From Parus major (lineage: Eukaryota > Chordata > Aves > Passeriformes > Paridae), in contig NC_031770.1 of NCBI RefSeq assembly GCF_001522545.3, positions 108,867,331 through 108,931,330 on the forward strand: a stretch of 64,000 nucleotides of DNA, in the 5' to 3' direction. Positions 39,305 through 52,770 of the stretch are shown one piece after another. The stretch's first letter is position 1; every line of letters begins with the position of its first letter. Position numbers and translations under genes: made by a program. The notes beneath the pieces are model-generated. The model saw only the letters and a list, made by a program, of their open reading frames with translations. It searched no databases and was not told the origin of the DNA.

Positions 39305-42300
39305 GCTGCACTGGAATGAGGCCAGAACGTGTTGGGAATCTGTCCTGACCATTCAAGCAGCAGCCATGGTGTCTCTTGTGAAAAGAGCATGGCAGACTAA
39401 AAGGAAAACAAACCTTGATAGTCTCAGTAAGAGCCCTGATCCCTCTCTGAACTTCATTTAAAAGACAGCATGGTCTTCTGTCCTCTATTTTCTCAGCCCC
39501 TGCTCCCACAGCACTCTGCCATACCTGGGTCTCTGTTTAACACAACCAATGCAGGCAATTGGAGTCACCTTTTGTGTTGCCTTGATTTTATGATGCTTTC
39601 TTTTCTTCAACAGCTTGTTTCTGCAGCTTTATTGTCTTTATAAATCCAGCTGAGGTGCAGAGGTCTAACAGAATCCACTCACTGGAAATAAAATAAAAAC
39701 AAAATGACAAATAAGACAGATTGGCTTAGTCCACAGCAGCTGAGTGGTAATAACCTTGCTAATCTACTTTTGAAATATTACTTTACCACCTACCACACAT
39801 TCTCACACAGAAAACATGGGAGGTATAGCTTGAACTCAAGACTCTTTGAGTCTAGGGACTTTTTCCTGTCACATTCTAACTCCTTCTTCGACAAGACCTT
39901 TATTCCATTCTTTTTCTTGCTTCTCTGACATCACCTAATTGAGGAAGTTAGGAAGGAATGGTATTAGTGGGGGGGCTTGACGTTGTCCATCTAAACTTTA
40001 TTTAAGATCAGCAGAACCAGACCTTTTCTTCCAAGGGGCAATTCAACTCTTTCTGTGGTAGGAAAAACCGTAGTTGTCCATGTGTAAATGTTTAGGGCCA
40101 TTTGAGATGTTTTAGGTATCTAAGACAGCCACAGAGTTTTGACAGTTATGACATGAAACCTTTAGGAGAACTGGACTCACCTGGAGGAGGAGCTGCAGGA
40201 TCCCAGAGACAGCACTGGATAACTGTGGCTGACAAAAGCCCTCACACACATTTTCACTTTCTAGAAGCTGTTAGCATGTATTACACCTTGGATGATTAGT
40301 CTAGACTAAACCTAGGGACTGTGACAAATAGCTGAGGTGTTTAGGACCAGATGCAAGGAATCAAACTGAACTAATGAGATCACCTTCAGCTTTCAAATTA
40401 TTGAATGCAATAGAGTGATGATGGCATGATGCTGTTTCTCTCAAGGTCAGTAAGGACATTGCCATCACCATGAGGAAACACTCTATAAAGGAAGGAGTCC
40501 CTGAGTGTTTATTTAGGAAAATCTGTGAAAAAAAATCCAGTGCTTTTGCCCAGATTTGTCCTTGCTCAGGGTAGATGTATAACTCCCATACCTGCTTCAG
40601 TGCTGCCCAGTCACCGTCCTGCCTTGAGGGACACAGGTGTATCTCCATGGGGCTCCATCTCCTTAACACACCAAGATCAGACAAGTGCCTCAAAAAATTT
40701 AACTTTATTAAATGAATTTAATGAATTTGTGCTGGTACTTCTGGAGAAATGCTAAAATCGAATTAACAGTCCTCAGAGATGTCTTCAGCAGAAATATTGT
40801 GGAACTGTCCTAGAACGTGAAATACTTGAGTGTGAAAGTGGGTAATCATGATTAAAAGTAAAAAGGAAACCCATTCTTCTTTTTCTATTGCCCAAACTGA
40901 GGGAGAGGAAAGGGAAAAATCAAGTTTTACTGTATCAGATATGCAGATTTGCCACATCTGAAAAATATGTGCTGTAAAACAATTTAATTTGAACCTCTTT
41001 TTCAAAATGTAGATAAATTAGATTTTTGGGAAGGAAAAAATATAAGGAAAAGGTTTCTAAAATCCTTTTCCGTTTTTTCCACTAAAATATCAACTTCTTG
41101 AAGGAGAAATAAATGTTTGGGCAAATAAATCTTTGGGAAAGCAGCATTTTATTACCACCAAATTAAAATGCTTAAATGTGGAAATAATATGTATACAGCC
41201 TTATATGAAATATTTTCCTATTCAGGATATGGTCCAAGGTCCCAACAATAATTTATTTCAGGACTTGTGTCTCTTGCTGTTACATAATCACTATGAGTGC
41301 CTGCTCTGCAGGCAACAGATTTTTTTTGGCCTGGATTACCCTTTGATCTATTATTATTAATAAATCTGAGCACACTTCAAGCCCCAGAACTTCCAGTTTT
41401 TTGGCTTAATGACCCTTGTTGGGGTCCATTTTTGTTAATAGTCCATGCAGATCTGATTCAACTTGATTGAACTGCTTTATGTTCTTATCATTAAGAAGTT
41501 TCTATTTCCATGTCAAATGTTCTGGTTTTTCCCCTAGTACACTAGTGCATTTTAAAAGCAAAATTTTTTTTTTTTAATGTAGCTGCAAGTTTGCTGACTT
41601 GACAGGCTCTTTATTTGTTATTTTTAATTGCTCTTAATAATTTTATTGAGTAAACAATAATTATCACTGCCTTTTTTGCTGAACTATCTATCTGAGCAGT
41701 TTGGTGTAATTTTTTTTTTAGTTTCTGACATTGGAACTTCCAGTGAGGTTTTAAGCCATGAATTCACTGGTGTTCCTGTTAAAATCTTAGCCTAGGGTCT
41801 CACCCACTTGTATTCCTGTGGTGTCCACAGGAATATGTCCATGTTCCCACACTGTAGTTTTGGGGGTTTATTATTTTCTTAGTTCTTGTCTCTGTGGAAA
41901 CATTTTCATCTCAAAACACATTAATGACCTAGATAAACCCGAGGGAAGTTCATGATTTGAGGTTAGTGGGTGCTCTCTGGTGTCAGATTGAAGTATGAAG
42001 TATCTGTAGATCTTTGACTTGGGAATTTATCTGATCAGAAAAAGAAAAGAAAAAAAAAAAATCTTCCTTTCAGAGATTATGGAAGTGTTTATTCAATGTT
42101 AAAACCATCAAAGGAGTAGAGAAAAGTGTCCAAAGTTTCATGGCCAGGACAATGAGTCATTATGATTGTTGGACCCCAAAAATCGATTCATAACCCAAGT
42201 GCTGTCTGGGTAGTTGGATCCTGTTCAGCCCATTGCTCAGCTCAGTATGAGTTACACCTTTCTCACCAACAATCTCAAAACATTTTAAATAGGTCCCTGA

Positions 42301-44386
42301 ACTTACTCTTTATCCTGGCACATTTGACTCACAAAGTACAGCTTCTGACTCTTGGATTTATTAGCAAATTACTCATGGAGCAAACATGCTAACTACAAAC
42401 AATTTTTCTAGAGCAAGGTGTTACTCACTGTGAGTACAAACAGTTCCTGTGCTGACTAAGCCTGGAAGGTGAGTCTGGCAGAGTAACATTCTCACCTCTG
42501 CCCTGGGATTTAGTTCTCTGTTCACACAGCCCCCACTTATCACCATTGCATGACAGACAAGTAATGTAGCAGAGTTTTATCAGATGATGGGACCTGGAGC
42601 AGAGTTCACGTGGGGAGGGAACCACAGACAAGCAGTGGTGACTCTGCCACCTACAACTGAAGACTGTCAAGAACTTTGTCCTTCGTGCTGCCACCTTTAA
42701 CCCTAACTCCTTCTAGGTGTCATTCTGTTGCCTTGGAGAACTGGCAGAAGGGGTGAATTTAGACCTTTCATTTGCTTCCTTTTTAAAGATAAACACCAAC
42801 ATTTGTTGGGAAAAGACTTCAGCTCTCCAAATCAACATGGAATCTGCTCTTTGAAGCTTCTCTTTGACTTTTCCTAAAACCAGAAAAATCTGCTACAAAG
42901 CAGGCACAATGTATAGTCCTTCCAAATCCTGGACCTCTGTGTAAATATTTCCCCAATTCATCTCTTCCTTTGGACGTGACTCAGTGGCACAGGTGCAGCT
43001 CACAGTTTTGCAGCCAGGCTCAAGGAGGGCTGTTTATTGTCCTAAGAGCCAGTTTTAACTTTACAATCTCTAACTGCTATTTTTTGTTTGTTTGTTTGTT
43101 TCCTAACACCAACAAGCAATTTTGGTCTTAGATGTCTTAGGTTTCCAAAAGAGCTGCTGGTGAATTCCAAGGTCATTTGATTTTCATTTATCCTTTGGAG
43201 AAATAGTTCTGCTGCTCTGATTCTTTATTTCTAAGGACAAGAAGAAACAGCATTAGTAGAAGACACAAGCCTGCAACACAAGGAAGAATCAATAAATTAT
43301 ACAGGAACTGTATTTATAAAAGTATCCTTTGCCTCTGCCCTCATTACAGGTTAAACAAGAATTCACATACAGCTGTGTGGAATGAGGGAGAAAGATAAAG
43401 TAATTTTCCTTTTCCAGGTGAAGGTCATTTGGAGAGGTCTGATCTTTTTTATTGCTATTCTTTACTTTTCTTTATTTTGTACAATTAATTCTGTTCTGTA
43501 CAGCAGCTGTTGTGATTGTACTTAAATGTGAGTGCGCACTTGGTCACCAACAAACAATGTCCTATTTATTGCTTTGGAGTTTTGGTTTGGTTCTTTTCCT
43601 TCCACTTAATTTAATTTATAATTCAGTGGTGAAAAACATAATCTTTTATATTTCTATTTCCTATACAAGCTACCTGTTTTACATGAGTCTATGAAGATAA
43701 TGACCACATTTGATCAAACATTTCACGGCAATAAAATCTATGTTGATTTAACCCTGATCTGTCTGGTGCTTAAAAATAATTTCCATCTCTGAATAAAGAT
43801 TGTCAAACTTGACCAGGAAACAGATCTATGACACTGCAAGACCTAGAATTTTCATCCAACAGGTAAGACATACAAAGTAGAGAAACAATAAAAATATTCT
43901 GGAATTACAGCAAGGAAATCAGTTTATACAGAGATTAAAGTTGGGATTTATCCCACCTGAATGTGACTATGTTAAATAGTTATCTGGTCTAAAATCTGTT
44001 AACCAGATTTAATGTTTTTGTGTAAAGAGAAAGATCTAATGCAAGGCAATTTGTATTGTCCTAAAGCAGGAATCCAAACTGTTGGGATGATTTATATTAG
44101 ATAAGTGGTAGATTAGATTAGGAAAAGTAGCAGGAGTCCTCATGTGTATAAATTTATAATGGATGAACCCTAAAAAGCTTGCTAACCCTTGATATTTAAT
44201 ATTTAGAGGCCCTCAAATGTGCTTTTCCTGTAACCGTGCAGAAAGGTTGTGACAGTGCTGGCAAACAAATCCTCACCCCCACATCCTCAAATTAATGTTT
44301 TAATCTTCTCCCTGAAAATTTACAGCAGTTCATTTCCAAGTCCTACTTCAGGCAAGGGTCTGGGCTAACTTCCACTGCTCCCAATC

Positions 44387-45972
44387 GAGATTTTGATTCC
44401 AATATTGTGGCACAAAGCTTGACTCTTTCCAGGCAGAAACAACAATCAAATAAAAGTCTTTAGATGTAAACAATATCCTATTTCAGGTGTGACTTAAAGC
44501 AGCTCTAGCTCAGAGGTTTACCACATAAACACATGGATCTAAAAATTTCCACTAAAAATTAAAAAAAAAAAAAAAACCAAAATGATGAGATTTTAACAGC
44601 AATTTTATAGACATACATATTCAAAACTGTCTGGGAACCTGATGAGAATCCTTCACTCTGTGTTGTTTCAGTGCCTCTTTCAGAAATGACTTTCTGAGCA
44701 ATTCTAGACAACACACCAAGGGCAAAGCTGTAGGGCAGAAACTTCAGAAGAGTTTCAAGTAGAAAAGGAAATGCATTGGGAGGAAGTTCCCACATATTTA
44801 AACTAATTTTATCCAACTATCACCTCTGCTCCCTAACAAATAAACTCTCAGTAATTAATATTATCCTTGTAATCTTCTAGGAAATACAATTCCCCAGTTG
44901 TAACAGTGAATACCTCTAATAAATTGTGTGTGTGTTCTTCTCCAAAATCAGAGGAAATGCAACTGTGACAAATTCATCAGTATTTTAAACACAATCACAT
45001 AAGAGGCTGCCTTTCCTATCTCTCTTCACTTTGGTGTGTTAATTTTTCCACTCAATCCATTAAAACAAAAAGGAGACAATTCCACTGAGATTTGCAGAGG
45101 TGCAGTGCCAAAGTACAAGTCAATGTGCAAAAGTAGCCTCTAAGTTGTAGACAGTGCACGATAGAAAGAGATGAAAAGGAAAAAAAGTGATAAAAAAAAA
45201 ATTAATCTTTCAGATTTTATATGCAAACTGCATACAGAGGGTTTGGGAAAATTTGCATTCAAAGTGACCAGGCAAAAAATGGATCAAATCTGTAAAACAC
45301 TGGGTGCCCTGAACTCCAGGAATTAGGAGAGTTATTCGAGTATGTATGATAATATTATCCTTTGTTTCAGCAGCAGAGATCTCACTTGTTATAAAGGCTG
45401 GGTATTTATATTTTGATGGAATGTACAGTTTAGTTTCTAGGCAGGGACCAAAAGCCTAATCTAACAAAATCTAACCTCTTAACTCCAGTTCAGGTTCACC
45501 TTCCCATAAAAGAACATGAATAAGAAATTAATGGGAAATTCAAGCCTTAATGGAAAGGGCATTTTGCTCTGGGCAGAGTTTATGTTGTGGAGTTTTTTAA
45601 TGGAAAGATATTTGAATTAGTGATATATAAATGCAGCTCCTCAAGCAACTCAAAATGTCAAGATTTGGAGGCTGGTCCTGTCTACCCTGTCTGACTTCTA
45701 CCGCTTCCCAAGAAGGATCAGGGTCTTACAGCTTCACTCTATCTGTCAATCCCTTGTGCATACCTTGGATTCTCAAGGAAACCTGAAATGGTGCTGAGAA
45801 TCATCTCTGAGCAACAATAAATGTACATTGCATTTGTCTGCCTACATGCACAGTATAATATTTTGGTTCAGAGGCCCTCACCTTACTTACTCTTACACAA
45901 GACTTTTATTTGATTGTTTTTTCTGCCTGGAAAGAGTCAAACTTTGTGCCACAATATTGGAATCAAAATCTC
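44387..45972. repeat. 74-bp inverted repeat pair, 1438-bp spacer
   Basis: The left arm 44387-44460 and right arm 45899-45972 are reverse complements at 72 of 74 positions by eye; both differences are single substitutions. Core motif TTCCAATATTGTGGCACAAA on the left. No matching direct repeat flanks the pair, and no known transposon terminus was recognised. The right arm abuts a CR1 5' end. Confidence 0.9.
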
Positions 45973-46296
45973 CATCTTAATCTGGAGAAAAGGAAGGTGA
46001 GGGAACACCTTATTGGTCTCTACATTTACCTGAAATAAGGTAGAAGTCAGTGGCTGTCAGTCTCTTCTCCCAGGTAACAAGTGACAGGAAGAGAGGAATT
46101 GCGTCAGGGGAGATTTAGATTAGACATTTAGAAAACTTTCATCATGGAAAGTGTTGTAAAGCACTGGAACTGCTGCCCAGGGACATGGGGAAAATAACAT
46201 GTGGAAGTGTCACTTGAGGACATGGTTTAGAGGTGAACATGGCGCTGCTGGTTGGACTTGATGATATTTTCCATCCTTAACAATTCTGTGGTTCTG
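45973..46296 (+). mobile_element. CR1 LINE 3' end
   Basis: CTTAATCTGGAGAAAAGGAA…ACACCTTATTGGTCTCTACA…TCTTCTCCCAGGTAACAAGT…TTGGACTTGATGATATTTTCC and CAATTCTGTGGTTCT. Its truncated 5' end coincides with the outer end of the right arm of the 74-bp inverted repeat (45899-45972). Confidence 0.85.
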
Positions 46297-48791
46297 CAAC
46301 CTAAAGTCTCAGACTGGGCATGTGATGGCAGGAAAATGATCCCATTACTGCTACCACACAGACCAGATATTTCATATCTGTTTGGGTTTTTTTATTAATG
46401 AATGCATTTAACACAAATATTAATGAAGCACTCTGGACCATCATTATGGTCAGATAAATTAAGGTGTTATCAAAGCACTGAACCTTTGCCAATTAACAAG
46501 CAGTGTAAAGCCAGTAATAAAACGACACAGAAAATTAGGAATGGCCAGTAGAGAGCATGTTAGTGGAACTGGATGCTCTGTGGATAAACTGCAGGAAGTA
46601 TGCCTAGATAGAACCTCCTTATTTGTAAAATTTGTAAAAATTTGGATCTCAAAGTGGGAAAACTTTCCCTTGAAAATTGCCTATGATGTGAAAATAAAAA
46701 TTAAAGATGAGCAAACAGATAAAAATGTTGCACAATGAGCTATGGACAGCTGTATGAGGAAAACAGCTTATAAATCATGATTTTTGATCACATTAAAACT
46801 TTATGTTTCTCCCCCTTTATTCCTATCAATTAAAACAGAAAACAGAAATCCTGTGGGGCAAAACCACTTTGGAACACTACATCAGGGAAATATGCTTGTG
46901 GTGGCACCAACCATTTTGAGTAAAAAAAAAAATAAAAATCTTTCCTGCCTGATTAACAAGCCAAGTGCACTGTGGCAGTGGAAGAAGCTTTTGTGCACTC
47001 ACTCATACCTTTGTAGTAAAATTAACTGAGGTACCAGTGGCCTTTTCCTCCTTTTCATTGTTACCATACAATTAGTTTTTAACTCCATTTAACTTGCTTT
47101 TCACTGAACCCCTAAACAAAAGCACAGCTCTGCACAGGTCTCTAATTTTAGGCAGTCAGGTATAAATATAGACAGGTTAGAGCAACTCCACTGACTCTAC
47201 AGGAAGCTTAATTTGATTAAACACCTAACTTTTAAGGAGAAAGTGAAAAAAAACCCACATTAAACCTACCTTCAGGTAAAATTAAATGAGAGGAACTTCT
47301 AATCACCACTTCAGCTCAGGACTGAAACTGCTGCCATTGAAGAAAGAGTTGCTGCTGTCCTGAAGAAAGAGTTGCAGCAACCTTATCTGCTGTCCATCCT
47401 GGGCTCCAGTTTTTCAGGTTCAATTCATCCCCCAGACTGGACAGTGTTTCCAGTTACAAGCAGTTTGTAGTTACAGCCTTTGCTCCAGATTCTGCACTGT
47501 TATTAACCTGCTGGGTTGACTCAAGTTTGTTGTCTTGAGAAAAAAAAAAAAGAATTGCAGCACCTCAAAAATGTCCATTGTAAAGACAAGCAAGAATGAC
47601 CACAAGAAGAATATTCCTCATGGAAACCAGCAGGCTCATGGAAAGAGTACACCAGAGGGAAACCAGTCACAGATGAAGTCTTGAACAATTTGGTTTATTA
47701 GTTGGTTGTGGTTTTTGCATTTTAGGTTTTTTTTCATTAATGTTTCTAAACAGATTGATCTCTGGTCCTGAGGCCAACAGTCACAGCATGGCCACACCTG
47801 TACAATTAAATTTCAGCTGGGAATCAGACAGGGAATGGATCCTTAGACTGTTGTAAAGGTGTTTCCACCCCATAACCAAGGATGTGGGAAGTTCCCTGAT
47901 ATGTGATGTGTTCTGCAAGACACACAGGCAGCAGGGCTGGGTGATCTGTGTGCTCTTCCAGCTATTTCAATCAGCAAAACTGGTATTTGGGACATTGAAT
48001 ATTTCAGTCTTTATTTATTAGTACATTTCAGCTCTGTACTTTGTTTTTTTGGTTTTTTGTTTTGTTTTGTTTTTGTTAACTGCCTGCCAAAATGTGAGCT
48101 GCATCTCATTCAATAGTCATTCAATTATGATAGAAGATAGATTTTGACTTTTCAATCTCAGCTGCTGTTAGGAACTTCTAGGTAACCTTTCTCAAGAGTC
48201 TGTAACCTCAGCTTGCATAAGCAGCTTCTTGTCACTTAGCTGCTTCTTTTGAGTAGTTGATTATGTTTCACTATGTAAAATGTTCCTATCGGTCACTTCT
48301 GACACACAGATCATCTTGAACTTTGTGAAAAGTGCAATAAAGACAGCCTGCCCTCAGGAAGGTCATTAAAAACATTCCATAAGATATCTGCACATAAATT
48401 AGATCAGACAAACGTGCCTGTAATTATCAACAACAGCAATTATCAACAAGGACCATGTGGGGAGAGAGCCAAAGATGAAGCCAAAGCCAGAAGAAGACAA
48501 TCACAAGTTAGCTTTTGGAATAAGGTACATTTTTCATTTCATAATGTTGAAATAAGTGTTACAGAATTATGATGTGGATCTCCTGCAGCTCCTGGGTCAC
48601 ATCTGTCAGCCCCACATTTCAGGGAGTCTTGTCAGGATCAGAGGAAACCTCAGTGAGGTGAACATTCCCAGCCTCCAGTGTGAAAGGCTGCACTGACTGT
48701 AGCTGCTGAGTGGATCAAAGTCACACCTTGCAGACAAAATAAACTATATTATTCAAATGAAAATAATGTGTGTAAATGGAGGCGATCTGTG

Positions 48792-48980
48792 AAATAAAAA
48801 TAAAAATAAAAATAAAAATAAAAATAAAAATAAAAATAAAAATAAAAATAAAAATAAAAATAAAAATAAAAATAAAAATAAANAAAAATAAAAATAAAAA
48901 TAAAAATAAAAATAAAAATAAAAATAAAAATAAAAATAAAAATAAAAATAAAAATAAAAATAAAAATAAAAATAAAAATA
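48792..48980. repeat. (AAAAT)n pentanucleotide array
   Basis: About 37 nearly perfect AAAAT units over 189 bases, with a single ambiguous base (N) at 48883. The apparent Lys/Ile/Asn open frame across it is an artefact. Confidence 0.97.
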
Positions 48981-51454
48981 CAGGCAGTCTATATATATCC
49001 CTAAATGCTAAAGCTTTCTTCTAATGTTAGTGGGACTCTAATAATTCTTAGAATGATAAACAAAAGTCTGATTCACTGGATAATATTTAAAGATGATTAG
49101 ATAAAGTGTGTCTATTATTTACTGTGGAGAACAACATCCTCTAAATACCAGTTCAAAGAGAACCTCCTAGTTTCCTCCCTTCACCTAGTTACAGAATAGC
49201 CCAAAAGAGTGATAATTCCTTTTATTTTCCAATATCACACTACATCCTTGATTTCTGGTACTCAAGTACCTTGGGGCTATCTTAATGACCCTGTTCAGCC
49301 TTTACTTGAGTCAATAACAAAATCCCCATGGACTTCAATAGGGCCAGGATTAATTCCAGACAGCTCTGTTTATTAGCAATATTTTTTCACCTTATTCTAT
49401 GGGGCTTCTTGTATTCCTCACAGAAGTAATACAGCATGGCTTTTCCCCTTCCAAAGAGGTGTTTGCATCCAGCCTGCACAGGAGGAAAGATCTCTGATAT
49501 GTGCTACCCCTTTTTCCTCATGCTTGGGAGGCTGTTAGTTAATCCAAACCAAATCTTTTCCATGAGCTCTTCTAGCATTAGAAGAGTATGGGAGATCAGC
49601 AGAGAAGGCAGAGCAATGCTCAAGCTGTTCACTCTTCTATTATTCCTTCATGACTCCCCAGTATTCTCACTCTCAAAAATGACAACAACAACACAGCTGG
49701 GTTCTCTTGAGTCCCTAAAACCCAGGTGGCTGTTCCCAAACATCTCCTGTCCCACTGAAAACCCATCCTACAGCCCCATGTCCACTGCCCAGCTGAACAG
49801 CACTCAGCTGCTGCTGGGAGGAGCACTCATGAGCCCAAAGAGAATCACTGCTCTGATTTCTGGGCATTATCTGGCTGTGCTCACAAGTGTGTGCCATCCA
49901 CACAAAGGGTTTGTTTTGTTCCCTGCATTTCAGTTTCTTCTCTGCACAGAATCTGTCAGATCATTATAAGCAATTGTTCTGATTTCATACCCATGTTGAG
50001 GAGACAATGTGGCACAAGGAGTGGAAATGAATGGAAATTTTTGGGCTTTTTCAGGTGATTTTTTGTTTTCTTACATTTAACACAGGTATTTTTTCTATAC
50101 TCCATCTGAAATTATGGAAAGCCACTATTTCCAGGTTTGTGAAATTTCAAGAATGAGAAAAAAGAGGAAGATTTTAATAGCAGGGATCAGTCTAGTGCAA
50201 TAATCAAACCAGAGCAGCAGGTCCTGTAACCTCTCACAGCAATTATTAACTAGTGCCTCAAAAGAAGAAAAAATGTTATGGATAAAAACAAAGGGATAAT
50301 TTCATCTGTGGTTGCACAATATCTTACAGTATGACAATTTGGGGAGCTTTCAGAGAAATGATCAACTATCTGGAAAAGAAATATTTACTTTTTTGTAACA
50401 TGGTGAAGCACAGAAGCTAATTTGTGGCTAAAATTTTGAAAAAATGAACAGAAAAATCCACATAATTAGATACTTATCAATCTGGCATTAGTTCTGTTCC
50501 CACTAATGAATTATCTGACTGAGGACTCAATTAATAAAAAAATGAAAGGAGAATAATATAATTAACACTAATCAATATGGGTTTACAGAAAACAAATGCT
50601 GTCAAATAAACTTGTTTTTCTTCCTTTTAATGACATGACAAAACGATCAAATTCTAGAGCACATTTAACTTGCAACCACAAGGATGTTGACTACAAATAT
50701 AGCAATCCACAAAAATCCTAAATGCCATAGATACCAATCTATTTGATCCAGAAATAGATGAAAAAGAGAAAATGGTGATTAAACATGTGAATTCCTAAAA
50801 GAGTTTCAGTTTCAGTTCCTGCCCTGACAATAGTTTATATTGTCATTGATGAGAATAAAAAATGTCATTGATGATAATGTTTGTAATTTGATTGAGAGAC
50901 TGCAGAAAAACTGGTTAAAGGGAAAAATGTACCATGATCTGGATTGTTCAACAAGCTGGATGGCAGCAATCAACTTAATAAAAGATGAAAAAGGAATTTC
51001 TACACCTCAGAAGAAAATACATATTTTTTTTTCTATGAAATGGTGGGGTCTGGTCTGCAAAGCAGCCACTCTGAAAGGGAATTTTTGGTTGTAGGGGATG
51101 ATTCACCAAGCATAAGCTTGACCTTGAGGGCAGAAGGCCAAGTGTCATGTGCCTGACTAAATAAAAGAACATAATGTACATATTCATCAAGGTCACATTG
51201 CATCTGTCACAGGTATGAAGCAGCAACACATGGAATATGAAGCTTATTTCTGATACATCCCTTTGTGGCATCCCTGGTGCCACCAAACCTTTGTCTGAAT
51301 CTTTAGAGGAAATACCTGTGCTCCTGGTGGACACCCAGCTGGATGTGAGCCAGCAGTGTGTCCTTCACCCCAAGTGCTGTCCTGGAGGTGCTGGAAGCAG
51401 GTGGGAGGGATCATTCTCCTCTCCTCAGTGCTGGTGAGCTCACAGCTGTGTCCA

Positions 51455-51925
51455 GTTCAAGGTTTCTCAGTGCCAGAGGGATGTGGACAGACTGCAGAGA
51501 GTCCAACAAAGCACCCCTGAGGTGATTAAGATGCTGGAGCGCCTCTCATGGGGAAAGGCTGAGAAAGCTGTGACAGGTTTGCCTTGAGAAGAGAAGGCTC
51601 AAGGAGGTTTTGGTCCATGTACCTAAATCCCTGAAGGGAGAATGCAAAGAGAAAAGAGCCAGGCTCCTCTCAGCGGTGTCCAGTGAAAGGACCAGAGGTC
51701 AAGAACACCCACTGATACACAGGAGATTCCTCTGAACAGCAGGAAACACATTTTTATTGTGAAGTTGGCCAAGCAGTGGCACAGGTTTCCCAGGAAGGTT
51801 GTGGACTTCCCTCCCTGGAGCTATTGGAAGTCATCTAGCCATGGTCCTGGGCACCAGGCAGCAGGGATGAACCAGATGGCCTCCAGTGGTCCCTTCCAAC
51901 TTCAACCATTCTGTGATTCTGTGAA
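51455..51925 (+). mobile_element. CR1 LINE 3' end, about 470 bp
   Basis: GATTAAGATGCTGGAGCGCC…GGGGAAAGGCTGAGAAAGCT…GGCACAGGTTTCCCAGGAAG…GGTCCCTTCCAACTTCAACC and TTCTGTGATTCTGTGA. Old copy of a subfamily with the CTTCAACC tail variant. Confidence 0.85.
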
Positions 51926-52644
51926 GTGTAAGAGAATCTACCACATAACGAAAGGCAAAACAAGCTTAATTTATTCATCTTAATAGCAAGGTGATACAGG
52001 GGACTGCAGCAGTTAACAGATACACCTTATCAAAAGATTTTACTGGTCATGGATTCAGTTTCAATAAAACCCTGAATGGAAAACAGATTTATATCTTTAT
52101 CCAATGTAGTGATTAAGAAAGGAACAATTTATTAAATTAGGCAAAGGTTTTATGTGCATGGCCTTAAAAAGTAAAACCAAGGCAGTGTTATTATTAGTGC
52201 TTCTGCAGGAACACTGCAGCTCATCCAACAGTTGTTCCATGCAGATCTTCTGGCCCGAGTTCCACATGAGTTACATTAACTGAGCAATTGCAGCTTTTGT
52301 TTCCACAAAGCTGTGATCATCCCACGGTTCCTGGTCTATCTTGTGGCTATTTTCATGACTTGCACAAAATAGATTTGCTGCTCTACTTTAGGCTAATTCC
52401 GTACTCAAAGGATGCACAAATGGAAACCCCTAGGGAACGAGAGGAGCTGACCAAACAGCAGCACCCGTAACTTGCACAAGATATCCTGCATGGCATAAGG
52501 AATTCTGACACTACAGGGAACTTTGCTGGATGTTGTTCTTGGTGCTGCAACATTTATCCCTTTTATCTTTTGTCAGCCAGGCATCTTCCTGATGTTCCTG
52601 CCTCTGAGATGTGATCAAGTTGTTTTTGATTAATTGTGTTTCAG

Positions 52645-52770
52645 GGCCAGGCTGGACAGGGCTTGGAGCAACCTGGGATAGTGGAAGGTGTTCCTGCCCA
52701 TGGCAGGGGGTTGGAATGAGATGATTTATAAGGTCCCTCCCAACCCAAACTATTCTGGGATTCTATGATT
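52645..52770 (+). mobile_element. CR1 LINE 3' fragment
   Basis: GGCCAGGCTGGACAGGGCTT, GGAAGGTGTTCCTGCCCATG, GGTCCCTCCCAACCCAAACT and ATTCTGGGATTCTATG: last 125 bases of CR1, relatively little diverged. Confidence 0.9.

Larger units (their letters stand above)
38672..39325 (+). other. TFAP2D: TFAP2D 3' UTR, proximal form (candidate)
   Basis: Sequence after the TAG has no CR1 copies. It contains a 24-A run (38771-38794), a 7-G run and an A-rich stretch to about 38860. The right end is set by a canonical AATAAA at 39299-39304, followed by GTGTTGGGAATCTGT about 25 bases downstream as a possible GU-rich element. Longer forms are possible (see the 43730 finding). No transcript evidence is available here. 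Confidence 0.5.

Noticed and set aside
44387..45972. Inverted repeat read as a DNA transposon with terminal inverted repeats
   Set aside because: No target-site duplication outside the arms, no transposase remnant inside, and the right arm abuts a CR1 end, which suggests another origin.
49436..49969. 177-codon plus-strand open frame
   Set aside because: Unique sequence but no recognisable domain, no coding-like composition and no promoter or splice context. Length is compatible with chance.
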